NCBI RefSeq assembly: GCF_016820635.1
Contig: NZ_WSFU01000112.1
Location: 1 to 34,444 of the forward strand
From: Anaeromonas gelatinilytica
GTDB lineage: Bacteria > Bacillota > Clostridia > Tissierellales > SIT17
Direction of reading: 5' to 3'
Length of the DNA stretch: 34,444 nucleotides
The position numbers and the translations under genes were made by a program. Below are positions 17,531-26,094 of the stretch, piece after piece. Under the pieces are notes generated by a model. It worked only from the letters and a program-made list of their open reading frames with translations. It had not been told where the DNA came from and did not search any database. The first letter of the stretch is position 1, and each line of letters starts with the position of its first letter.

Positions 17531-17842
17531 CTATCCATTGATTTTTTCAATCTTCACTTTTGTATAAGGTTGACGATGTCCTTGTTTTCTTCTATAATCC
17601 TTCTTGGCTTTATATTTATAAACAATTATTTTCTTTCCTTTACCTTGTTCAACTATAGATCCATCTACAGTTACATCTCCAATGAAAGGATTTCCTACTT
17701 TTACATCACCATTATCAGATACTAATAATACCTTGTCAAAATTAACACTGTCACCTTCATTTCCAGCAATTTTTTCAATGAATAAAGTATCTCCTTCTTG
17801 AACTCTATATTGCTTTCCTCCAGTTTCAATTACTGCATACAT
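17531..17842 (-). CDS. rplU: Ribosomal protein bL21
   Basis: Large-subunit protein of 103 residues. It starts [18 protein letters not shown] and ends in the [24 protein letters not shown] motif, both diagnostic. GGAGGTGTAGTT precedes the ATG. It is first in rplU-prp-rpmA and lies behind a structured leader through which ribosomal protein expression is probably controlled. Confidence 0.98.
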   Translation of the reverse strand: MYAVIETGGKQYRVQEGDTLFIEKIAGNEGDSVNFDKVLLVSDNGDVKVGNPFIGDVTVDGSIVEQGKGKKIIVYKYKAKKDYRRKQGHRQPYTKVKIEKING

Positions 17843-17919
17843 AACTACACCTCCTCAATCCAGTCTCGCCAATGACAGGTACTTTACGTTTTAAACCTGA
17901 CCTGAGCGGCTACCTACAG
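17843..17919 (-). promoter_or_regulatory. L21 leader (autoregulatory 5' UTR)
   Basis: The transcript from the promoter below begins near GTTCTGTAGGTAGCCGCTC and continues through CAGGTCAGG, GTACCTG and TTGGCGAGACTGG before GGAGGTG. These blocks and their pairing (CAGGT with ACCTG) match the L21 leader family as I remember it. Binding of L21 or L27 is presumed to lower expression. I could not run a covariance search. Confidence 0.7.
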
Positions 17920-17925
17920 AACATT

Positions 17926-17954
17926 ATTTTATCAAATAGAAATATATTTGTCAA
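17926..17954 (-). promoter_or_regulatory. Promoter of rplU-prp-rpmA
   Basis: On the minus strand TTGACA (17949-17954) and TAAAAT (17926-17931) are separated by 17 bases. It begins five bases after the rng stop codon, so the ribosomal operon has its own strong start. Confidence 0.85.
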
Positions 17955-17958
17955 TAAA

Positions 17959-19458
17959 TTAATGTAAACAATCTAATGTTTTTTCTAAGTCTACAATCCT
18001 ACCCATTTTTTTATTAATAAGATCATCTATTTTTATATTCTCATTTTCAACCATATAAATTTTTATATTATAATCCTTCTCTATAGATTTAATAGTTTCT
18101 TCATGATTCTCTATTATCTCTTTAAGTTTACAAGAATTCAATTCAAAAACTACCCCTTCTACTAATGTATGCATACTTATTCTCTTAACTTCTTTTTCAA
18201 TTTTATTTAATAAATAATTAATAGATTTTATTTTAGATGTTCCATTACAACAAGGACACTTAGAAAGCAATCTAGATGAAAGCTTATTTCCACTCTTTTT
18301 TCTAGTCATTTCTAACAAACCTAATTGAGTAATACCTAAAACTGTTGTTTTAATTCTATCTTTTTTTAATTCAGTTTTGAATATTTCTAAAAGCTTTAAT
18401 TCATCATCTTTATTTACCATATCAATAAAATCAATAATAATTATTCCACCAATATTCCTCAATCTTAATTGTTTGGCAATCTCTTTTGCTGCCTCAATAT
18501 TAGTTTTATATACTGTATCCTTAAGATTAATACTGCCAACAAATTTACCTGTATTAACATCAATTGATGTTAATGCTTCAGTTTCATCAATAATTATATA
18601 TCCTCCACTTTTAAGACATACTTTTTTCTCTAAAGCATTATTAATCTTTGAATCAATACCTGATATTTTAAATAAATCATTATCCTCATCATAATAATGA
18701 ATTCTCGATTTGAGATTAGGAGATATAAAATCAGATGATTTCATTAGTTCATCATATTTATTTTTATCATTAATATAAATTCTATCAATCTTTTTAGTAA
18801 ATATGTCTCTAATTATACGCCCTAATAAATCTAAATCTTTATAAATAATACAAGGAGCTTTGGCAATATTCTCATCTTTTATTATTTTAGAATATATATC
18901 CATTAGGTATTCTATATCTTGTTTTAAGTCTTCTTCACTCTTATCCTTAGATGCTGTTCTCAATATCAATCCCATTTCCTCAGGCTTTATAGAATTAGAC
19001 ATTTCTTTTAATCTTTCTCTTTCTTCTTCATTATTAATTTTTCTAGATATTCCAATATATTCATTACAAGGCATCAATACTAAATATTTTCCTGGTAAGG
19101 TTATATGAGTAGTAATCCTTGCTCCTTTAGTAGCATAAGGTTCTTTTACAACTTGTACTACCAATTCTTGACCTTGTTTAACAAAATCTTTTATTGATAA
19201 ACTTTTATAATTAATATTTTCATCAAACATTGATTTTGGAACAGCATCTCTTATATATAAAAAAGCATTTTTCTCCATACCAATATTAACAAATGCTGCT
19301 TGCATTCCAGGTAATACGTTTACTACTTTCCCTTTATATATATTGCCTTGTATTTTTTTATTTTCTTTTTCTTCATGAAATATCTCTACCAATTCGCCAT
19401 CTTCTATAACTGCGACTCTATTTTCATAAAGTCCTATATCTATTAAAATTTCATTCAT
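17959..19458 (-). CDS. rng: Ribonuclease E/G family endoribonuclease
   Basis: Endonuclease of 499 residues for rRNA maturation and mRNA decay; RNase G length, without the long scaffold tail of RNase E. The S1 domain lies at about 35-120 (GNIYKGKVVNVLPGMQAAFVNIG). Catalytic Asp300 (SIDVNTGKF) and Asp343 (IIDFIDM) are present, and the zinc link appears as CPCC (402-405). AAGGAGAGATTAG precedes the ATG. It follows the TIGR03936-type gene by 27 bases; the order radical SAM-rng-rplU is frequent in Clostridia. Confidence 0.96.
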   Translation of the reverse strand: MNEILIDIGLYENRVAVIEDGELVEIFHEEKENKKIQGNIYKGKVVNVLPGMQAAFVNIGMEKNAFLYIRDAVPKSMFDENINYKSLSIKDFVKQGQELVVQVVKEPYATKGARITTHITLPGKYLVLMPCNEYIGISRKINNEEERERLKEMSNSIKPEEMGLILRTASKDKSEEDLKQDIEYLMDIYSKIIKDENIAKAPCIIYKDLDLLGRIIRDIFTKKIDRIYINDKNKYDELMKSSDFISPNLKSRIHYYDEDNDLFKISGIDSKINNALEKKVCLKSGGYIIIDETEALTSIDVNTGKFVGSINLKDTVYKTNIEAAKEIAKQLRLRNIGGIIIIDFIDMVNKDDELKLLEIFKTELKKDRIKTTVLGITQLGLLEMTRKKSGNKLSSRLLSKCPCCNGTSKIKSINYLLNKIEKEVKRISMHTLVEGVVFELNSCKLKEIIENHEETIKSIEKDYNIKIYMVENENIKIDDLINKKMGRIVDLEKTLDCLH

Positions 19459-19485
19459 CTAATCTCTCCTTAAAAGGATTATTAA

Positions 19486-20181
19486 TTATAGAACTTCCCT
19501 TTTTCCATCTTTTTCTCTAAATAATTCTAGCCTATGGATTTTATATTCTTCATCATTAATATCTAATCCTTCTTTTTTAAAAGACTTTATTAAATCTTCA
19601 GGTTTCAAATTTCCACTACTTCCTGTTTTTAATAAGGTTTTTAATATAAGTTTATTATCTTCTAATAACATAAGCTCAATCTTATTTATTTTTTTTCTTA
19701 TATTAATCTCTTTTGTAACAAATTTACCCTTTTTCTTTTTTTTCTTTAAAATTAATAATTCATCTTTGTCAAGAAAATCATTTAGAAAATCTAATATATT
19801 TTCTTTTTCCACCTCATTTAATAATTTTAATTCTATTAAATAACTAGACCATTCTATTATAGCCATTAATGATTTAATTTCTTCAGTATAATAAGCTCTT
19901 AAAATTTTAATTCCTTCTGGTAACACATTATTCATATTTTCTATAAAGTCTTCTGGTTTAATCTTCTCTATAAGTTCAATGTCCATATATTCTCCATCAC
20001 TAGTCGTCCCTAATGCCAATGCAGTTGCAAAAGAAAATTTAGGTTTGGGATTATAGCCTTGAGAATATTCTACTGGTACATTTGCTCTTCTAAGGGCCCT
20101 TTGAAATAATCTCATAAGGTCTAAATGTGAGATATATCTAATTAAAGAACTTTTTTTAAATTTTACTCTTAATCTTGCCAT
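19486..20181 (-). CDS. TIGR03936/DUF2344 radical-SAM-linked protein
   Basis: Protein of 231 residues of a family always found beside or fused to the TIGR03960 radical SAM enzyme. Family features are the MARLRVKFKKSSLIRYISHLDLMRLFQRALRRA start and YSQGYNPKPKFSFATALALG. I chose ATG at 20181, nine bases after GGGGG. Its first base is the last base of the upstream stop codon (TAATG), so translation is coupled. The biochemical role is unknown; it may bind or present the substrate for its partner. Confidence 0.92.
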   Translation of the reverse strand: MARLRVKFKKSSLIRYISHLDLMRLFQRALRRANVPVEYSQGYNPKPKFSFATALALGTTSDGEYMDIELIEKIKPEDFIENMNNVLPEGIKILRAYYTEEIKSLMAIIEWSSYLIELKLLNEVEKENILDFLNDFLDKDELLILKKKKKKGKFVTKEINIRKKINKIELMLLEDNKLILKTLLKTGSSGNLKPEDLIKSFKKEGLDINDEEYKIHRLELFREKDGKREVL

Positions 20182-22022
20182 TAACATATACCCCCTTTAA
20201 AATCTCTTGTTATTCCACATCCACTACAGCTTACTGCACAATTAGGGGTTAATTTACCTTCCTTAGCCTTCTCATTTTCTTTTATTAAAAATTGTTTTGT
20301 TACACCTATATTGATAAAATCCCATGGTAATACTTCCTCATAATTTCTTTCTCTATTAGCATAAAAACGAGGATCTACATTTTCTTTTTTAAAAGCTTTC
20401 ATCCAAACATCATATTTAAATTGGTCTCTCCATCCATCAAATTTAGCTCCATTTTTAAATGCTTCTATCAGCACTTTTGAAACTCTTCTATCTCCTCTTG
20501 CAAAAACAGCTTCTAGAAAACTTACTTTCGCATCATGTGTATTATAAGTTATTTTTCTATCTTTTATTATATCCTTAAGATATTCTTGTTTTTTTCTAAA
20601 TTCCTCTATAGTATTTTGTGGGTGCCATTGAAAAGGTGTAAAAGCCTTAGGAACAAAACAAGAAGCACTTATTGTTATCTTTAAACTGCCTTTCATTTTT
20701 TCCTTAGGAAGGCTAAAAAATTCTTCCTTTACCTTATATCCTAAATCTTTAATTCCATATAAATCCTTTTCAGTTTCTGTAGGTAATCCTATCATAAAAT
20801 ATAGTTTAACTGTAGACCAACCCATATTAAAAGCATCTCTAACTGCTTTAACTAAATCTTCTTCATTTATACCCTTATTTATAACATCTCTAAGTCTTTG
20901 ACTACCTGCTTCTGGAGCAAATGTTAATCCTGTTTTTCTAATTTTTTGTATTTCTTTAATCATATCTAATGAAAAAGAGTCTAATCTTAATGACGGTAAT
21001 GACAATCCAATTTTTTGATCTTTATATTCATCTATCAATGAAGTAACTAAAGTTTCCAATTGAGAATAATCACTAGTACTTAATGAAGAAATAGATATCT
21101 CTTCATGTCCTGTTGCTTTAATCAATTGTTTAGCCAATGAAAGTAAATGATTCACACTTCTTTCTCTAACTGGTCTATAAATCATACCTGCTTGACAGAA
21201 TCTACATCCTCTAATACATCCTCTAAATATTTCTAAAATTACTCTGTCATGTACTGTTTCTATATAAGGTACTATCATTTTATTTGGAAAATAAGTTTCA
21301 TCTAGATCTTCCTGTATTACCTTTTTTATTTTTCTAGGATAATTATCCTTTAATGGAATCATTTCTCTAATGGTATTGTCTTCATTATAGGTAATCTTAT
21401 AAAATGAAGGTATATATATACCAGGTATATTTACTATTGATTCTAAAAACGCTTTTCTTGATACTCCTTCTTCTTTGCTTTTTATATATTCATTCATCAC
21501 TTTAAGAATAGTTTCCTCTGCTTCTCCTATAACAAAAAAATCTATAATATCAGCAAGAGGTTCAGGATTATATGCACAAGGTCCTCCTGCGATAATGAAA
21601 GGATCGCCTTCTTCTCTATTAGAAGATTCTAAAGGTATATTAGATAAATCTAACATATTTAAAATATTAGTATAGCTCATTTCATACTGTAATGTGAATC
21701 CAACAAAATCAAATTCATTAATTGGAGTTTTTGTTTCTAAAGAATATAAAGGTATATTATTATCCCGCATTTGTTTTTCCATATCAACCCACGGAGCAAA
21801 AACTCTTTCGCAATAAAAATCATCTTGTTCATTTAATAAATTATATAAAATATGAAGTCCTAAATGACTCATACCAACATCATAAATATCTGGAAATGCA
21901 AATGCAAAAGTAGCCTTCATATTTGATTTATTCTTAATATAAATATTTTGTTCATGTCCTATATATCTAGCAGGTTTTTCTACATTCATTAGGACTTTAT
22001 CTAATGTTTCTTGACTAATCAT
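20181..22022 (-). CDS. TIGR03960-family B12-binding-like radical SAM protein
   Basis: Radical SAM enzyme of 613 residues, reaction unknown. The N-terminal part (to about 235) resembles the cobalamin-binding domain layout with FAFPDIYDVGMSHLGLHILY and VGFTLQYEMSYTNILNML. The [4Fe-4S] motif CxxxCxxC is CIRGCRFC (Cys269, Cys273, Cys276). A C-terminal Cys group (NCAVSCSGCG) is another family trait. I chose ATG at 22022, preceded by AAGGAT and starting just after the spoIVFB stop; longer starts overlap that gene. It is coupled to the TIGR03936-type partner through TAATG. Confidence 0.93.
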   Translation of the reverse strand: MISQETLDKVLMNVEKPARYIGHEQNIYIKNKSNMKATFAFAFPDIYDVGMSHLGLHILYNLLNEQDDFYCERVFAPWVDMEKQMRDNNIPLYSLETKTPINEFDFVGFTLQYEMSYTNILNMLDLSNIPLESSNREEGDPFIIAGGPCAYNPEPLADIIDFFVIGEAEETILKVMNEYIKSKEEGVSRKAFLESIVNIPGIYIPSFYKITYNEDNTIREMIPLKDNYPRKIKKVIQEDLDETYFPNKMIVPYIETVHDRVILEIFRGCIRGCRFCQAGMIYRPVRERSVNHLLSLAKQLIKATGHEEISISSLSTSDYSQLETLVTSLIDEYKDQKIGLSLPSLRLDSFSLDMIKEIQKIRKTGLTFAPEAGSQRLRDVINKGINEEDLVKAVRDAFNMGWSTVKLYFMIGLPTETEKDLYGIKDLGYKVKEEFFSLPKEKMKGSLKITISASCFVPKAFTPFQWHPQNTIEEFRKKQEYLKDIIKDRKITYNTHDAKVSFLEAVFARGDRRVSKVLIEAFKNGAKFDGWRDQFKYDVWMKAFKKENVDPRFYANRERNYEEVLPWDFINIGVTKQFLIKENEKAKEGKLTPNCAVSCSGCGITRDFKGGIC

Positions 22023-22023
22023 C

Positions 22024-22932
22024 TTAACCATCCTTCGTATTAATTTTCCTAGTATTTTTTTCATTAAATAATAACATTTCTATATTTCCATTACTTCCAT
22101 ACTCTATTATACCATTAAAAAATTTTTCTTCAGTGATTCTCCCTAAAAAATCTCCATTTTTATTTATAACAAATATAATATTATATCGATGAGGTAATAT
22201 TATATTCAAAATTGATTTTAAATTTGCACCTTCTAAAGCTATTAAAAAATGTGTTTTCATAATCTTATTCTTTTTAAGCAAAATTTTTTTTCTGGTAATA
22301 CTTTGAGTTAAAACATAAGCTGCCATTTCTTTTTCAACTCTGGCAGCTTTAAATAAATATACTACTAATAAAACTAGAACTATCACTTCAAAGATATCTT
22401 TAGTAAAGAATAACCCTATAAAAAATAATAGGGTTAAACTTATTTTACTAATATTATTTATATGCTTAATAGAAAATTTTAATCCTCCTTGCATATATAA
22501 TATTCCTCTAATAATTCTACCTCCATCAAGAGGTAAAATAGGTAATATATTAATGGTAAATAATAATGCATTAATTTCAATAAAAAAATCAATGATTTGA
22601 CTCTCAGGATATATGTAAATTAATATATATGATAATATTAGTAAAATCAAATTAGTCATAGGTCCCGCTAAACTTATGATTATTTCTTTGATTGGATCTA
22701 TCCCTAAATTATACTCAAATTTTATCATTGCTCCAAAATGAAAAATATTTATTTCTTTAACTTTTACTTTATTAATTAAAGCAATTATTAGATGACTAAT
22801 TTCATGTATCAATAATATAAAAAATATAATAATGAATTCATATATATATCCACTAAAATATATCATTACTAACAATGGTAGTAAAGTTAGACTTAAATTT
22901 ATATTTGTATTTTTTATTGATAGTATTTTCAT
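22024..22932 (-). CDS. spoIVFB: SpoIVFB-like site-2 protease (M50)
   Basis: Polytopic zinc metalloprotease of 302 residues that in Bacillus cuts pro-sigma-K inside the membrane during sporulation. The zinc site is HEISH (43-47) within a TM helix and Asp136 in LPILPLDGGR, the M50 pattern. About six TM helices fill residues 10-195. The C-terminal cytosolic part (about 205-302) is CBS-like and would sense ATP in the known system. It sits 14 bases after the SpoIVFA-like gene; this pair supports the sporulation role over a housekeeping RseP-type one. GGAAGGTGAAGA precedes the ATG. Confidence 0.88.
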   Translation of the reverse strand: MKILSIKNTNINLSLTLLPLLVMIYFSGYIYEFIIIFFILLIHEISHLIIALINKVKVKEINIFHFGAMIKFEYNLGIDPIKEIIISLAGPMTNLILLILSYILIYIYPESQIIDFFIEINALLFTINILPILPLDGGRIIRGILYMQGGLKFSIKHINNISKISLTLLFFIGLFFTKDIFEVIVLVLLVVYLFKAARVEKEMAAYVLTQSITRKKILLKKNKIMKTHFLIALEGANLKSILNIILPHRYNIIFVINKNGDFLGRITEEKFFNGIIEYGSNGNIEMLLFNEKNTRKINTKDG

Positions 22933-22946
22933 TCTTCACCTTCCAA

Positions 22947-23630
22947 TCAAATAAGCAATATATCCTCATTAATAAATTTCAAATCATCTAATGGATCAAT
23001 TGACTCATCTTCTTTATATACTTCAATTCTAAAATTATTTTTATCATCTCCATTCTTTAATTTACCAATTTCTTCACCCTTATTAACTTTATCCTCTGCT
23101 TCTTTATACATTGATTCAAATCCAAAATACTTAACTAAATAATCTTCATGTTTAATAACCATGAAATTACCATATCTATTATCTGTTCCTGTTTCTACCA
23201 CACTTCCCTCATACATTGCCTTTACATAATCTTTATCAGTAATAACATCTATCCCATTATTAAAAACTTTTACATTATCTGACTTCTTATATTCTCCATA
23301 ATCTCTATACAATGTTCCAGAAACCGGAAAAACATAATCTTTATCTATATCTTCACTATTAAAAGTTTTATTTAATACTTCTATTTCTTTTATTTTATTG
23401 AAAATAAATATCCCATCAGATTTTATACTTCTATCCTTTTGTATATTGTTCCTCATAATTTCTATAGTTTCATTTGTACTATCAATATTAAATAATTTAA
23501 TAATAATTATAATAATGATAACTAAAATACACACAAGAGTCTGTATAAACATTTTCCTATAATATTTCTTTTTAGATTTATCTGTCCTATAATATCTAGG
23601 TCTATTTCTATTAAGAATTTTGTTCTTCAT
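22947..23630 (-). CDS. SpoIVFA-like protein with degenerate M23 domain
   Basis: Membrane protein of 227 residues with a basic N-terminus, one TM helix (about 28-46) and an extracytoplasmic LytM/M23 fold (about 98-218, FPVSGTLYRDYGEY to RIEVYKED). The zinc ligands of active M23 peptidases are mostly gone: only Asp128 remains in NNGID (His replaced by Asn), and the HxH strand reads FRIEVY. It is therefore probably a non-catalytic scaffold. In Bacillus, SpoIVFA holds and inhibits SpoIVFB, and the adjacent spoIVFB gene fits that. A diverged septal M23 protein is the alternative. Confidence 0.8.
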   Translation of the reverse strand: MKNKILNRNRPRYYRTDKSKKKYYRKMFIQTLVCILVIIIIIIIKLFNIDSTNETIEIMRNNIQKDRSIKSDGIFIFNKIKEIEVLNKTFNSEDIDKDYVFPVSGTLYRDYGEYKKSDNVKVFNNGIDVITDKDYVKAMYEGSVVETGTDNRYGNFMVIKHEDYLVKYFGFESMYKEAEDKVNKGEEIGKLKNGDDKNNFRIEVYKEDESIDPLDDLKFINEDILLI

Positions 23631-23742
23631 ATTTATCCCCTACCTTATATTCTTTATCATTACTATAAATATTTAAATATTTATATATTTATTACTAATT
23701 AAATATATAAATATTATATACGGAATATCTCCTTAAAATAAA

Positions 23743-23780
23743 AAACTAGCTTAGTTATCCTTTGATAAAAAAGCTAGTTT
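23743..23780 (-). terminator. Second of two tandem terminators after mgsA
   Basis: Arms AAACTAGCTT (23743-23752) and AAGCTAGTTT (23771-23780) with an 18-base loop; on the minus strand it is followed by TTTATTTTAAG. It lies 10 bases after the first terminator. Confidence 0.7.
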
Positions 23781-23790
23781 CATATAATAA

Positions 23791-23820
23791 AAAACAGTCT
23801 AATATCAATCAGACTGTTTT
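23791..23820 (-). terminator. First terminator after mgsA
   Basis: Arms AAAACAGTCT and AGACTGTTTT around a 10-base loop, followed on the minus strand by TTATTATATG. The 5' arm is in the last mgsA codons and the stop codon is in the loop. Confidence 0.8.
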
Positions 23821-24209
23821 ACTACATTTCTCCAAGATAAATATCCTCTTTCCATTCCCTTAATAAGTAATTCTGCACTCCCAATATTACTTGCTAAAGG
23901 TATGTTATGAACATCACATAACCTCATTAAAGCTAAAACATCAGGCTCATGAGGTTGAGCTGTTAAAGGATCTCTTAAAAATATAACCATATCCATCATA
24001 TCATCTGCAATCATAGCACCCATTTGCTGATCTCCTCCTAAAGGACCAGATTTAAATCTATGAATTTTCAGATCTGTTGCTTCTTGAATTCTAGAACCGG
24101 TAGTTCCAGTTGCGAAAAGATTGTGTTTCTCAAGTATCTTTTCATAAGCAATTGAAAAATTAACAATATCTTTCTTCTTTTTATCATGAGCAATTAAAGC
24201 TATATTCAT
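23805..24209 (-). CDS. mgsA: Methylglyoxal synthase
   Basis: Converts dihydroxyacetone phosphate to methylglyoxal and phosphate, a bypass of lower glycolysis when phosphate is short. The protein has 134 residues. Active-site features are present: His8-Asp9 (IAHDKKK), the TGTTG phosphate loop (34-38), Asp60 in [10 protein letters not shown], Asp80 in LRDPL and His87 in QPHEPD. GGAGATACTTT precedes the ATG. It is the last gene of minC-minD-minE-mgsA; the same order is common in Clostridia, often with rodA inserted, and no rodA is seen here. Confidence 0.96.
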   Translation of the reverse strand: MNIALIAHDKKKKDIVNFSIAYEKILEKHNLFATGTTGSRIQEATDLKIHRFKSGPLGGDQQMGAMIADDMMDMVIFLRDPLTAQPHEPDVLALMRLCDVHNIPLASNIGSAELLIKGMERGYLSWRNVVKQSD

Positions 24210-24220
24210 AAAGTATCTCC

Positions 24221-24505
24221 TTATTCAATTCCTTTATCTTTCATTTTCAATATAGGTATATTAGCAACTAAAGCAGGTATGGGTGTATTATCAGACTCTC
24301 TCCTAGTTCTAGTAAATTGTATGTCTAATCCTTCTTCATCTACTTCCATATAATCAGAAATCACATTTATAATATCTCCTTTTACCATTTCTAAAAACTT
24401 TGGAGAAACATTTGTTCTGTCATGAATTAATACCAATTTAAGTCTATCTTTAGCAACGCTCTTACTTTTATTATTACTTTTATTAAAAATTTTAAACAAA
24501 TCCAA
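24221..24505 (-). CDS. minE: Cell-division topological factor MinE
   Basis: Protein of 94 residues that drives MinD from the membrane so that the MinCD inhibitor oscillates and the septum forms at mid-cell. The N-terminus MDLFKIF fits the membrane-binding start. The anti-MinCD segment and the topology domain are recognisable in [18 protein letters not shown] and [13 protein letters not shown]. Clostridia with MinE instead of DivIVA-based control are well known. Confidence 0.95.
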   Translation of the reverse strand: MDLFKIFNKSNNKSKSVAKDRLKLVLIHDRTNVSPKFLEMVKGDIINVISDYMEVDEEGLDIQFTRTRRESDNTPIPALVANIPILKMKDKGIE

Positions 24506-24523
24506 TCTTTTTCCCCCTCCCTA

Positions 24524-25318
24524 TTATTTTCCAAAAAATATTTTTTTTAGTTTGCTAAATACATTCTCATCAACATCTAAATTCAATAATGGGACTTCTT
24601 CACCTTGGATGCGTTTTGATATATTTCTATAAGCTTGTCCAGCTAAAGCTTTATCATTAGTTACAACTGGCTCACCCTTATTAGATGATATAACTATGGA
24701 TTCATCATCAGGAACAATTCCTAATAAATCAATAGCCAGTATATCTATCATATCATCTATATTCATCATATCACCTTTTTTAACCATATCATGTCTTATT
24801 CTATTTATTATTAATTTAGGTTCATAAAGACCTTTAGCTTCTAATAAACCTATAATTCTATCAGCATCTCTAACAGCTGAAATTTCAGGTGTAGTTACTA
24901 CAATTGACTTATCAGCTCCCGCTATGGCATTCTGAAAACCTTGTTCAATTCCAGCAGGACAATCTATTATTACATAATCAAAGCTTTTCTTCAATTCTTC
25001 AGTTAAATCTTGCATCTGTTTAGGAGATACAGCTGTTTTATCCTTTGTTTGAGCTGCTGGAAGAAGATATAAACCTTCATATCTTTTATCTTTTATTAAA
25101 CCCTGTTTTAATCTACATACTCCTTCTACTACGTCAACAATATCATAAACTATTCTATTTTCTAACCCCATAACAACATCTAAATTTCTTAATCCAATAT
25201 CAGCATCTACCACTACTACTTTTTTTCCTAGCATCGCTAATCCAGTTCCTACATTTGCTGATGTTGTTGTTTTACCAACTCCGCCTTTTCCTGATGTAAT
25301 TACAATAACTTCACTCAT
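24524..25318 (-). CDS. minD: Septum site-determining ATPase MinD
   Basis: ParA-type ATPase of 264 residues that recruits MinC to the membrane. The deviant Walker A motif is KGGVGKTT (11-18) and the Walker B region is YVIIDCPAGIEQG. The C-terminal amphipathic helix (SKLKKIFFGK) is the membrane-targeting sequence. I chose ATG at 25318, seven bases after GGAGG; the frame is open upstream to 25336. It lies between minC and minE. Confidence 0.97.
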   Translation of the reverse strand: MSEVIVITSGKGGVGKTTTSANVGTGLAMLGKKVVVVDADIGLRNLDVVMGLENRIVYDIVDVVEGVCRLKQGLIKDKRYEGLYLLPAAQTKDKTAVSPKQMQDLTEELKKSFDYVIIDCPAGIEQGFQNAIAGADKSIVVTTPEISAVRDADRIIGLLEAKGLYEPKLIINRIRHDMVKKGDMMNIDDMIDILAIDLLGIVPDDESIVISSNKGEPVVTNDKALAGQAYRNISKRIQGEEVPLLNLDVDENVFSKLKKIFFGK

Positions 25319-25340
25319 ATATTTGCCTCCATTCAATAAT

Positions 25341-25976
25341 TTATTTTTTTTGTAAGTATGGTTCTATTATAACTGTATCATCTTTTATTCTTGCTATTTC
25401 CGGCCATTTAGCCTCTGATATGTCCCCGTCAGGACTTCGAGCAATAATATCTGCTATTCTTAATTGAGTAGGCTTCATATTAAAAGCAGCAACAATAGCA
25501 TCTTTATTCCCATCACTTCCTGCATGAGCAATACCTCTTAATGAGCCCATAACTATTATATTACCTTTAGCCACTATTACAGAACCGGGATTAGTATCCC
25601 CTAAAATTACAATATTCCCCTCAAATTCTTCCCTCTGACCTGATCGCAATGTATATCTTATAAATTTTGTATTTCCTACATTTATACCATTAAAAGGTAA
25701 ATTTAATTTATTCTCTTCTTTTACTTCCTTCTCTATTTTTCCATTAATTATTTCTACTTCTATTCCAAAATCTTTAATAATATCTATTAAAATATCTACT
25801 TCTTCCTTATTAAGTTGTCCACCTTTAATATCAACAACCTTAGATCCTTGAAAAAAATCTTTAGTATTTTCTAATTTATCAATTAATACTTTCTTTATAT
25901 CATTAAAATCTCCTTCTTTTATTTTTATATAAATTCCATTCTTATTTCCTTTAAAATTTATTTTATCATGGTTCAT
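25341..25976 (-). CDS. minC: Septum site-determining protein MinC
   Basis: Inhibitor of FtsZ assembly, 211 residues. The N-terminal FtsZ-binding domain (about 1-95) is followed by a C-terminal right-handed beta-helix (about 105-205) with the typical VIVAKGNIIVMGSLRGIAHAG and MKPTQLRIADIIARSP motifs. I chose ATG at 25976, seven bases after TTGGAGG; a longer frame starts at 26006. It is the first gene after the terminator following the PBP2 gene. Confidence 0.94.
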   Translation of the reverse strand: MNHDKINFKGNKNGIYIKIKEGDFNDIKKVLIDKLENTKDFFQGSKVVDIKGGQLNKEEVDILIDIIKDFGIEVEIINGKIEKEVKEENKLNLPFNGINVGNTKFIRYTLRSGQREEFEGNIVILGDTNPGSVIVAKGNIIVMGSLRGIAHAGSDGNKDAIVAAFNMKPTQLRIADIIARSPDGDISEAKWPEIARIKDDTVIIEPYLQKK

Positions 25977-26052
25977 AAATTTACCTCCAAAAAATTCTTC
26001 CTCCATTTTAATATTCTCTATTTTTTCTTTAAATCCTTCAAGATATTATAAA

Positions 26053-26094
26053 AAAATAAATTAGCGAAATAGGACTATCTCACTAATTTATTTT
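26053..26094 (-). terminator. Terminator between the PBP2 gene and minC
   Basis: Long hairpin: arms of 12 bases (AAAATAAATTAG and CTAATTTATTTT) extended by a G-U pair and seven inner pairs, with a 2-base loop. It starts in the last PBP2 codons and is followed on the minus strand by TTTATAAT. Confidence 0.8.

Noticed and set aside
23640-23742. Sporulation sigma-E promoter before the SpoIVFA-like gene
   Set aside because: A TATAAT and AT-rich boxes are present but no convincing sigma-E -35/-10 pair at correct spacing.
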